A stretch of DNA of 7,072 bases from Candidatus Omnitrophota bacterium (lineage in GTDB: Bacteria > Omnitrophota > Gorgyraeia > Duberdicusellales > 4484-171): contig JALOBR010000076.1 of the NCBI GenBank assembly GCA_023228195.1, positions 1 to 7,072 of the forward strand, given 5' to 3'. This document shows positions 1 to 6,452 of the stretch, one piece after another. Each line of letters begins with the position of its first letter. Positions within the stretch are counted from its first letter, which is position 1. The translations under genes and the position numbers were made by a program. A model generated the notes under the pieces. The model saw nothing but the letters and a program-made list of their open reading frames with translations, had not been told where the DNA came from and made no database searches.

Positions 1-13
1 AGGAACTTTGCAG

Positions 14-1060
14 ATGTTGTATCGTTTCGGTTTAGACAGGGTGTATACAAAGTTTCCCGCCCTTGCTCCTATTCCGCGGTATTTTGAAATTGAAACTACC
101 ACAATATGTAATAAAAAATGCGTTTTTTGCGAGAATGTCCATTGGGAAAAAGGCAGTCAGGTGCGCAGGCATCTAACCTTCGATGAATTCAAGTATACTA
201 TAGACCAATTTCCCAACGTGAGATGGGTGAATATGACGGGGGAAGGATCAGCTTTCCTCAATAAAGAATATTGGCAAATGCTGCGTTATCTTAATGAAAG
301 GTATAAGGCGGCGGTTTACCTGGTTGACCATTTAAGCGATCTTAGCCATGAAGAGATAGATGAATTGATCCATTTGGTGAAAGGTTTATATATTTCCATG
401 GACGGGGCCACCAAGGCTACTTATGAGAAGTTAAAGCAGGGATGTTCATTTGATAAGGTCATCAGTAATGTGCGGCATATAATTAAACGTAAGAGAGACT
501 TGCGTCTACGTAAACCGGAATTACATTTTAGGTATGTTATCGTAAAAGATAATGTTAATGAGATACCCTTATTTATCGATTTGATCAACAGTTTGGGTAG
601 CCGTAAGGATTTTGATTTAACTACCATTAATTTTACCGGGCTTTTGTATTTTGATTCGATCAAACACCTTTACGTTTCCACTCTAAACGAAGATTTGATC
701 GCAGAGATCAAGAAACGTATGAATAAGGGTGTGTATTTCAGGTTTGAACATACTATCGAACAGTTTAATCCACCGCTTGAGAAGTGCTATTATTGGATGG
801 AGCCTTACGTAATGATGGAAGGTTATGTTTTGCCATGTTGTCAGGTTTTAATGTCTAATCAGAGGCCGAATCTGAGGAAGAACTCGTTCGGTAATGTTTT
901 TAAAGATGATTTTAAAAAGATATGGAATTCTGAACGTTATAAGAATTTTCGTAAAATGATCGTTGATCCGAAAGGGAAGGTTCCTGTTTTCTGTGCTGGA
1001 TGTAGACAGTTTCAAACCAAAGAGAGAATCGGGCGCTACGGGATTGACCAAAATGTTTAA
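14..1060 (+). CDS. Radical SAM protein with twitch/SPASM-like C-terminal Fe-S domain (first of a tandem pair)
   Basis: This is a cytoplasmic radical SAM enzyme that cleaves S-adenosylmethionine with a 4Fe-4S cluster to start a radical reaction; the substrate is unknown. Numbered from the ATG at 14, the CX3CX2C motif is C32, C36 and C39. GEGSAF at about 76-81 sits where the GGEP-like SAM-binding strand is expected, and SMDGAT at about 128-133 is a typical later barrel strand. The C-terminus carries C258-X11-G270-X4-C275, then an FGN...IWN stretch, then C327-X2-C330. This is four cysteines for one auxiliary cluster rather than the full seven-cysteine SPASM set. The start at 14 follows AGGA at 1-4; a TTG at 8 is in frame but only three bases from it. 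The frame stays open to the left edge, so a start outside the window cannot be excluded. The gene is clearly paralogous to the next one. Family call is sure, reaction is not. Confidence 0.88.
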   Translation: MLYRFGLDRVYTKFPALAPIPRYFEIETTTICNKKCVFCENVHWEKGSQVRRHLTFDEFKYTIDQFPNVRWVNMTGEGSAFLNKEYWQMLRYLNERYKAAVYLVDHLSDLSHEEIDELIHLVKGLYISMDGATKATYEKLKQGCSFDKVISNVRHIIKRKRDLRLRKPELHFRYVIVKDNVNEIPLFIDLINSLGSRKDFDLTTINFTGLLYFDSIKHLYVSTLNEDLIAEIKKRMNKGVYFRFEHTIEQFNPPLEKCYYWMEPYVMMEGYVLPCCQVLMSNQRPNLRKNSFGNVFKDDFKKIWNSERYKNFRKMIVDPKGKVPVFCAGCRQFQTKERIGRYGIDQNV

Positions 1061-1070
1061 TAATTTCTCA

Positions 1071-1076
1071 AGGAGG
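1071..1076 (+). promoter_or_regulatory. Shine-Dalgarno site for the second radical SAM gene
   Basis: A perfect AGGAGG lies four bases before the ATG at 1081 and fixes that start. It falls in the 20-base gap after the first radical SAM gene, which is consistent with co-transcription. Confidence 0.85.
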
Positions 1077-1080
1077 ATTT

Positions 1081-2166
1081 ATGCTTAGTAAAGAGTTTTC
1101 CTTTAAGCGCATTAATAATTATTTGAAGTACTTTTTGAATGGCGATCGCTTAAAAAGATATGCTACCCATTTGAATTATTATCCGCTTTTTATAGAGGTG
1201 GAGGTTACCACGAATTGTATTTTGTCTTGTCCTGGTTGTGCCAGGACAATTGCACCTAAAGAGTTTTTGGGGCACAACACTTCTCTAGAAACTATGCAGA
1301 AGATCGAGCCGATTTTTCACTACACGCGCCTGGTAACTTTTGTTGGGCCGTTTGGTGATCCTTTTATGAGTCCTAATTTTTGGGAATTTCATCATATGGC
1401 AAAGGCGGCCGGAAGCCAGACTATGTTTTTTACAAATGCGATGCTAATGAACTCTGGACATATAGACAAGTTGTTTTCTGCCAAGACGGACTGCATAGGT
1501 TTTTCTTTGGACAGTATCGAACCAAAGCTTTATGAATCAATTAAAAAAGGAACAGATTTTAATAAGGTCATGAATATTATAAGGGGGGTTATCGCCGCGA
1601 AACGTAGATTTAAACTGAAGAAGCCTGTTATCGCGATCAACTATGTTATTCAGAAAAAAAATATTCATGAGCTTTCTGAAGTAGTCAAATTTGCGGCTAA
1701 AGAGGGGATAGAAAAGATATGGTTTACGGGATTGATCTGTCATAATCAGGAAAGCGTTGATAATTCAATCTTTTCTATCGATAGAACGCGGCTTGACGAA
1801 TCCGTAAGGCTGGTGAAAAAATTAGGAAAGCGATATGGGGTTGGGATAAGACTCCCTCAGTTTAATTACCCGGATGTCTACCGAATGTGTTGTGCTCCCT
1901 GGCAAACCATGTCTATATATTACAATGGCGATGTTTGCGCTTGTACTCATTTTCGTTTTCCCAAGCCTTATTATTTCTACGTGAAGGGCGGGAAAATCAT
2001 ACAGGGTAAAATCGATTATCCAGCGTTATTGATGGGGAATATTAATGAGGAGGGAATCTTGAAAATTTGGAATAATGAAAAGTATCAAAATCTGAGAAGC
2101 GGAATAAAAGATGCCCGCGCAAATTATCCATGCAGAAGTTGCTACTATCCTTACGGGTGGCATTAA
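1081..2166 (+). CDS. Radical SAM protein with twitch/SPASM-like C-terminal Fe-S domain (second of a tandem pair)
   Basis: This 361-residue cytoplasmic radical SAM enzyme has its cluster motif at C46, C50 and C53 (TNCILSCPGC). GPFGDP at about 89-94 lies at the GGEP-like position and GFSLDS at about 140-145 is a barrel strand. The C-terminal domain has C271-X11-G283-X4-C288, with the typical YYNGDV turn, then MGN...LKIWNNEKYQNLR, then C351-X2-C354 seven residues before the end. The CX5CX3C part of a full SPASM domain is missing, so one auxiliary Fe-S cluster is expected, as in the twitch domain of the aminocyclitol dehydrogenase BtrN. That similarity makes alcohol oxidation on a sugar-like ring a reasonable but unproven guess. 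The middle region (about 135-200) aligns with the preceding gene (KV...I+..I..+R...L+KP pattern), so the two arose by duplication. An RBS at 1071-1076 supports the start. Confidence 0.9.
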   Translation: MLSKEFSFKRINNYLKYFLNGDRLKRYATHLNYYPLFIEVEVTTNCILSCPGCARTIAPKEFLGHNTSLETMQKIEPIFHYTRLVTFVGPFGDPFMSPNFWEFHHMAKAAGSQTMFFTNAMLMNSGHIDKLFSAKTDCIGFSLDSIEPKLYESIKKGTDFNKVMNIIRGVIAAKRRFKLKKPVIAINYVIQKKNIHELSEVVKFAAKEGIEKIWFTGLICHNQESVDNSIFSIDRTRLDESVRLVKKLGKRYGVGIRLPQFNYPDVYRMCCAPWQTMSIYYNGDVCACTHFRFPKPYYFYVKGGKIIQGKIDYPALLMGNINEEGILKIWNNEKYQNLRSGIKDARANYPCRSCYYPYGWH

Positions 2167-2174
2167 AAAGAGGA
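2167..2174 (+). promoter_or_regulatory. Shine-Dalgarno site for the flippase gene
   Basis: AAAGAGGA directly follows the stop codon of the second radical SAM gene and ends four bases before the ATG at 2179. It supports that start and tight coupling of the two genes. Confidence 0.65.
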
Positions 2175-2178
2175 TAAT

Positions 2179-3621
2179 ATGCTGTTAAAGAAAATTAGCG
2201 GTAACTTTATTTCATTGGTTATCGGACAAGTTTTAAGTGGTATTCTGGCCTTTTGCGGAGGTATTTATCTGGCTAGGGTATTAGGTCCTATTCTATTCGG
2301 GAAAGTTAGTTTTGCAGAATCAATATTGATGTTTTTTTTAATTTTCGCCGATTTTGGACTAAATACAGTTGGTATTAGGTCTATAGCGAAAGAGAAAAAG
2401 AAAGTTTCAGAGTATGTAAGCAGGATCGTTTCGTTTAAATTACTGCTTTCTTTAATATCTGTAATTGCACTGCTTGTTTTTGTTTTTTTCTTAAATAAGC
2501 CTGCCGATACTAAATATGTAATTGTTCTTTTTTGTTTGTCCCTTTTTCCGCTAGCTTTTTTCTTCGACTGGGTTTATCAGGGGCTTGAGGAAATGCAGTA
2601 CCGTTCCATAGCTTTGGTTATCAGGGAAGGTTTGTATTTGTTGGGGTTAGTTTTTCTCGTCCGGAATGTTAGCGGTTTTATGCTTGTGGGAATATTATTC
2701 TTGGCAAGTAGATTGGCCGCAAGTATTTTCTTGTTTTGTTTATATCTAAAACAATTCGGGATTTTTAAGTTTACCTGGGATTTCAAGAAAGAGGTAGGTC
2801 TTTTAAAAAGTGCGGCTCCTCTCGGATTAGGTTTATTTTGCGCTTGGGTTTTTTTGTATTTTGATATGTTTTCAATTTCTCTGTTTACCGGAGAGAGAGG
2901 GTTAGGTTTATATAATGCAGCGTATAGACCTGTATTATATGGAATGTTAGTTTGTGAGTGTTTTTATATGTCCATATTCCCTCCAATGTCCTTGGCGGCT
3001 AAAACGAACAAGAATCTTTTAAAAGATTTAGTGACTTATTCTTCGCAAGGAATGTTTTTGGTGTGGTTGCCAGTTGCCGTTTTTCTCTCCTTCTCTTCTT
3101 CGGAAACCATAAGTTTAATATACGGAGGTAAGTTTTCTGGAGCAGGATTAGTTTTTAGTATTCTTCCTTGGAGTTTGGTGATTCTTTCAATTAACACATC
3201 TTATGCTAAATGCTTGATTGCGTCTGGTCAGGAGTATAAATTTTCATTTATTGTGCTAATTAGGACTGTAGTAATGGTTGTTTTAACACTTGTTTTTATA
3301 CCGTTAATGGGTATCGTTGGCGCTGCGCTTGCCAAAGTAATCTCGGAGGCGATCATTTTTCCTCTTTATCGTTTTATGGTAAAGAATCTCGGGCTGTATA
3401 TATCTTTTAAGCCCTTATTGAGAATAATTAAATATTGTACCGCTTTTACACTAAGTTTTGTTGTGTTGAAGCAAATAAACTGTTTCTTTTCGCTCTTCGT
3501 ATCCAGTCTTATTTACCTGTTACTAATTTATGTTTTCGAAAAGAAAAATCTAAGATTATTTATGAATACGTTTACTAAAAATAACGAGATCTGCGAGGAG
3601 GGGTTATGGGAATTGGGGTAA
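2179..3621 (+). CDS. Wzx-like polysaccharide flippase (MATE/MVF superfamily)
   Basis: This 480-residue inner-membrane protein is the usual length for Wzx/RfbX flippases, which move undecaprenyl-linked oligosaccharide units to the periplasmic face. The N-terminus has the family pattern: a first hydrophobic helix at about 10-30, then LARVLGPILFGKVSFAES at 31-48, then FADFGLNTVGIRSIA at 56-70. The GLGLYNAAYRP stretch at 241-251 matches the GxYxxAyr region at the start of the second half. By eye there are about 12-14 hydrophobic segments across the protein, with short basic loops such as KEKKK at 71-75. There is no signal peptide, as expected. The last 16 bases overlap the start of the following gene. 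It is the strongest evidence that the cluster makes a surface glycan. An exporter for teichoic acid or lipid-linked O-antigen is the same call in practice; the exact substrate cannot be read from sequence. Confidence 0.92.
   Translation: MLLKKISGNFISLVIGQVLSGILAFCGGIYLARVLGPILFGKVSFAESILMFFLIFADFGLNTVGIRSIAKEKKKVSEYVSRIVSFKLLLSLISVIALLVFVFFLNKPADTKYVIVLFCLSLFPLAFFFDWVYQGLEEMQYRSIALVIREGLYLLGLVFLVRNVSGFMLVGILFLASRLAASIFLFCLYLKQFGIFKFTWDFKKEVGLLKSAAPLGLGLFCAWVFLYFDMFSISLFTGERGLGLYNAAYRPVLYGMLVCECFYMSIFPPMSLAAKTNKNLLKDLVTYSSQGMFLVWLPVAVFLSFSSSETISLIYGGKFSGAGLVFSILPWSLVILSINTSYAKCLIASGQEYKFSFIVLIRTVVMVVLTLVFIPLMGIVGAALAKVISEAIIFPLYRFMVKNLGLYISFKPLLRIIKYCTAFTLSFVVLKQINCFFSLFVSSLIYLLLIYVFEKKNLRLFMNTFTKNNEICEEGLWELG
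3596..3601 (+). promoter_or_regulatory. Shine-Dalgarno site inside the flippase gene, for the B12-type radical SAM gene
   Basis: AGGAGG, followed by two more G, lies within the last codons of the flippase gene and four bases before the ATG at 3606. It fixes a start that overlaps the flippase by 16 bases and suggests translational coupling. Confidence 0.8.
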
Positions 3622-5150
3622 AAGAGAAAGTGAAAATCTTATTTATTGATCAACCTTCCCAATCCCTCGGACTTCACAACGGTTTAGCTATGCTTGCCGC
3701 GATGTTGAATTCTTGTAATTGTGAGTTTTACATCCTTGATTTGAGAAACCTTAATATTAACGTGGATACTACTGGATTTGTCGCTTTTCCCAAGCCGATA
3801 GATTACGATAAAATAAGAGAAGCTATTGCACGATTCTCCCCGCAGGTTATAGGAATATCCGTTCGTAGCACACTTTTTAACCAGACAAAAGAGATTGTTT
3901 TTTTTCTTAAAAGTAATTTTCCTGATATTCTTATTATGGCGGGTGGTTCTCATATGGGCATTGATGGGGATGGTTTTATGAATGAGCTGCCAGTTGATAT
4001 AGGAGTTATAGGGGAGGCGGAATTCACAATCCAAGAGCTATGTTTATATTTTCAAGGAGAAAAGAAGATATCTTCTATTAAAGGGATAATCTATAGAGAA
4101 AACGAGAATTTATTCAATACGGGTCCAAGAGATTTTATAAATGATCTGGAGAATCTTCCATTTCCTTCTTTTGACCGCTTTAGTTCCGTTATGGCTAATA
4201 AAGGTTTTATTCCGTCATACCCGATTGTTACCAGCAGGGGGTGTCCATATTCCTGTACTTTCTGTCTATCACCTTTAGTATCGGGAAAGAAATGGAGGAG
4301 CAGGTCTCCGGAAAGCATTGCTGGAGAATTGGATTATGCCAAAAGGGCATATAAAATTAAACGTGTTAATTTTATGGAGGATAATTTTAATCTTGATCTC
4401 GAACGCGCCAAAAAAATATTGACTTTAATGATAACTAAGTTTAACGATCTAGTTATAGATTTTTTGGCAGGATTACGCGTGGAGATGATAGATGATGAAT
4501 TTGTAAGGTTGATTGCGGATTCGAAAGTCAAATGTGTGGCAATGGGAATAGAAAGCGCAGACGATGAGGTTCGGAAATGTTTGCGCAAGGGTGTTTCCAT
4601 AGAAAAAACCGTCGATTCTATAAAAAAATTAAAAAAAGCAGGGGTAAACACACAGACTTTTTTCATAATAGGACTGCCCGGCAGCACCTATGAAAAAGAT
4701 CTTTATTCAATCAAATTCGCCAAAGAATTAGGTATCTCTACTTATTGGACTATTGCTAATGCCTATCCTAATACTGAGATGATGAGATGGGTAAGTAATA
4801 ATGGGAGGTTTCTTTCTGATTATAAAACATCTTCTATGACTTTTCTTGACGAAGCAACTTTGAATTTTGATACTGTAAATTATCCTGCTGGAAAAAGAAA
4901 GGAGGCGTTTGAGAGGGCTTTGATTTCTACAAGAAGATTTGACAGGCTGGAATACTCTGAAAGAGGGATTAGGAGGCACCTGAAGATTTCCAGGCTGATA
5001 TTTCATTATGAAAAAAAAGCGGTAATCGTTTACCAAATATACGCAGCTTTAATTTTTATTAGAAGGATACTGCTCAAGTTGAATTTGTATAATTTGGTAG
5101 TTAAAATAGTAAATCCTACGTTCGTAAAACGTTTTATACTTAATTTTTAA
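3606..5150 (+). CDS. Cobalamin-binding-fold radical SAM protein (B12-rSAM, BchE/methyltransferase-like architecture)
   Basis: This 514-residue protein has the two-domain layout of class B radical SAM enzymes. Residues about 9-150 form a Rossmann-like B12-binding domain: KILFIDQPSQS at the first strand, MAGGSHMG at 111-118 where GGxHxT is usual, and GEAE at 136-139. The DxHxxG cobalamin-ligand motif is not visible, as in most of this class. The radical SAM barrel follows with RGCPYSCTFC, cysteines C213, C217 and C220, then FMEDNF at 256-261, MGIES at 313-317 and FIIGLPGS at 353-360. Known members methylate unactivated carbons, close rings or transfer amino groups; here a sugar or lipid carrier is the likely substrate, by context only. 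Residues about 455-514 form a basic, hydrophobic tail that could attach the enzyme to the inner membrane. The ATG at 3606 has a strong RBS. Family call is firm, reaction is open. Confidence 0.9.
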   Translation: MGIGVKEKVKILFIDQPSQSLGLHNGLAMLAAMLNSCNCEFYILDLRNLNINVDTTGFVAFPKPIDYDKIREAIARFSPQVIGISVRSTLFNQTKEIVFFLKSNFPDILIMAGGSHMGIDGDGFMNELPVDIGVIGEAEFTIQELCLYFQGEKKISSIKGIIYRENENLFNTGPRDFINDLENLPFPSFDRFSSVMANKGFIPSYPIVTSRGCPYSCTFCLSPLVSGKKWRSRSPESIAGELDYAKRAYKIKRVNFMEDNFNLDLERAKKILTLMITKFNDLVIDFLAGLRVEMIDDEFVRLIADSKVKCVAMGIESADDEVRKCLRKGVSIEKTVDSIKKLKKAGVNTQTFFIIGLPGSTYEKDLYSIKFAKELGISTYWTIANAYPNTEMMRWVSNNGRFLSDYKTSSMTFLDEATLNFDTVNYPAGKRKEAFERALISTRRFDRLEYSERGIRRHLKISRLIFHYEKKAVIVYQIYAALIFIRRILLKLNLYNLVVKIVNPTFVKRFILNF

Positions 5151-5153
5151 AAA

Positions 5154-6230
5154 ATGGTTAATTATCATTATTCAGTGTCAGATTTTACTTACCATCAGCT
5201 TTTAGCAGGAAAATGGGAAAAGAATCTCTTGCCGGTGCTAACTCACGGTGGGGGCGGGGATTTTGATGAAAGGGTTGTCGCTAGTCCCTTCGTCTTGTTG
5301 TTAGGTAATGGCGAAAAAGTGCTTTATTTTATGGGACAAGATAAAAATAGGTCTAAATGGGGGGTTGGAGTTGCTTTTTCCGATGATCTAAAGAAGTGGG
5401 TTAAATATAAAGATAACCCAGTATTTAATCAGGATATGATTAAATGGGGTAAGAAAATAGACGGACCATTTATTATCGAAAAGGATGAAAAGTATTATTT
5501 GTTCTATGAGTCTTCATCTTCTCCCCATTACCTTTATTCTATTCAGGAGAAAATTCGTTCCTGCCGTTTAGATTTTATTTTTAAATCCAGAATCGCTAAA
5601 AAAGCGTTAAAACTTTTTTGTGATTTTGGGATATCACAGGCTGTAGTCCATACAAAAGACCGGGCTATAGGGTTTGCGGTATCTAAAGATGGATTAACTT
5701 GGAAGGAGAATTCTGATAATCCGATTTTATCGAAGGCAAAAATAGAGGGATGGGAATCTTACGGTGTTTTCGCTCCTAAAGTTTATTTTCACAATGGGGT
5801 TTACTTTATGTACTATTCAGCTTCGGATGGAAAAAAAATATCCAGCGGGTTGGCGTTTTCAGAGGATTTGATAAAATGGGAAAAGTATAAAAAGAATCCT
5901 ATTCTAATAGCAGGATTGAAGGGTGAATGGGATGAGCGTTGTGCGGAAATAATAAGCATTATTAAGATAAAAGATGGTTTTGTTCTATTTTATGAAGGGG
6001 AAGACGGAAAAAATTGCTATAGGATAGGAATGGCTTATTCTCGGGATCTTGTTACTTGGATTAAAGCTGAGAATAATCCCATTGTTGATATTGGTCGTAT
6101 CGGAAAATTTGATGATAAATCTATTTTAGCACCCCATGTTGTAGCCATTGGAGATAGTCTGTATCTATATTATTCTGCTTTTGATAATGAAGGAAACGGA
6201 TCGATCGGATTAGCAGAATTCAGAAATTAA
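5154..6230 (+). CDS. Five-bladed beta-propeller protein, glycosidase-like (GH43/GH32/GH130 fold group)
   Basis: This 358-residue protein has no signal peptide and is probably cytoplasmic. Four copies of a G.A.S.D...W.K...NPI motif lie at about 70-91, 172-192, 231-251 and 291-311, with a final half copy (SIGLAEFRN) that would close the ring. Each blade also has a D/E...P-hydrophobic entry strand: FDERVVASPFV (37-47), KIDGPFII (101-108), ESYGVFAPKV (201-210), WDERCAEIIS (259-268) and FDDKSILAPHV (319-329). The pattern VFAPKVYFHNG (205-215) followed by YYS (220-222) resembles the WAPDV..nG.YYLYYS strand of GH43. The acidic catalytic positions seem changed, for example ASP instead of ADP at 43-45, so activity is doubtful. 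A segment at about 121-170 interrupts the second blade. The start lies three bases after the previous stop with no clear RBS, so it probably depends on translational coupling. A glycan trimming or binding role is inferred from the operon. Confidence 0.82.
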   Translation: MVNYHYSVSDFTYHQLLAGKWEKNLLPVLTHGGGGDFDERVVASPFVLLLGNGEKVLYFMGQDKNRSKWGVGVAFSDDLKKWVKYKDNPVFNQDMIKWGKKIDGPFIIEKDEKYYLFYESSSSPHYLYSIQEKIRSCRLDFIFKSRIAKKALKLFCDFGISQAVVHTKDRAIGFAVSKDGLTWKENSDNPILSKAKIEGWESYGVFAPKVYFHNGVYFMYYSASDGKKISSGLAFSEDLIKWEKYKKNPILIAGLKGEWDERCAEIISIIKIKDGFVLFYEGEDGKNCYRIGMAYSRDLVTWIKAENNPIVDIGRIGKFDDKSILAPHVVAIGDSLYLYYSAFDNEGNGSIGLAEFRN

Positions 6231-6452
6231 TTAAAGGGGCTAGATTGGATGTATTATTGATGCGTGGAAGCTCTTTAAGTAATTCACTACAATTTATTAA
6301 AAGGATCTTCTGGACATTGGTAATTGTATTTTCCTAACCTTAAATTTTTAAAGCTAACTTCGTATTTCTATTTAGTAAAAGCTATAATAGGAGACTTTCC
6401 GTTGATATTGTTGTGCGGCAAATTCCTGATATTTTATAAATGAGCGATCTCT
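6231..6452 (+). other. 222-base gap with a possible gene remnant
   Basis: This is the only sizeable gap between genes. AAAGGGG at 6233-6239 resembles an RBS five bases before a TTG at 6245, which opens a 30-codon frame to the TAA at 6335-6337 (LDVLLMRGSS... ending WTLVIVFS). A second frame, open from 6324 to the TGA at 6441-6443, overlaps it (LYFPNLKFLK... ending CGKFLIFYK). Joined by a frameshift near 6324-6335 they would give about 65 residues resembling the start of a cluster enzyme, but I cannot name the family, and frames this short occur by chance in AT-rich DNA. No GC-rich hairpin followed by a T-run is seen, so I see no intrinsic terminator. No tRNA-like or other RNA structure is apparent. 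Confidence 0.3.
6359..6388 (+). promoter_or_regulatory. Putative sigma70-type promoter for the GT9 gene
   Basis: TATAAT at 6383-6388 is a perfect -10 box. A weak -35 candidate, TTCGTA at 6359-6364 (three of six matches), lies 18 bases upstream. A transcript would start near 6395, giving an untranslated leader of about 58 bases before the ATG at 6453. Its position after the five-gene run and before the GT9 gene is sensible. Chance matches to TATAAT are common in AT-rich DNA, so confidence is limited. Confidence 0.45.

Noticed and set aside
8..13. TTG at 8 as the start of the first gene
   Set aside because: It is only three bases after the AGGA and is a rare start codon; the ATG at 14 has better spacing. 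The protein differs by two residues only.
421..663. Minus-strand open frame inside the first radical SAM gene
   Set aside because: It lies wholly within a gene with clear family motifs on the + strand, and its translation is low-complexity, Ser/Leu/Lys-rich with no recognisable motif.
3684..4687. Minus-strand open frames of about 75-117 codons inside the B12-type radical SAM gene
   Set aside because: They mirror the coding strand of a gene with intact B12-fold and radical SAM motifs, and show no domain pattern or RBS of their own.
4728..5036. Minus-strand open frame of 102 codons
   Set aside because: It is antisense to the C-terminal part of the same radical SAM gene and has no recognisable motif.
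6245..6337. RiPP precursor peptide for the radical SAM enzymes
   Set aside because: The predicted 30-residue peptide has no cysteine, no repeated core and no leader/core division, and it lies after the propeller gene rather than next to the twitch-type enzymes.
6338..6356. Inverted repeat CTTAAA/TTTAAG-like as a terminator for the five-gene run
   Set aside because: The stem is about five A-T pairs with a two-base loop and no G-C pairs, too weak for an intrinsic terminator.
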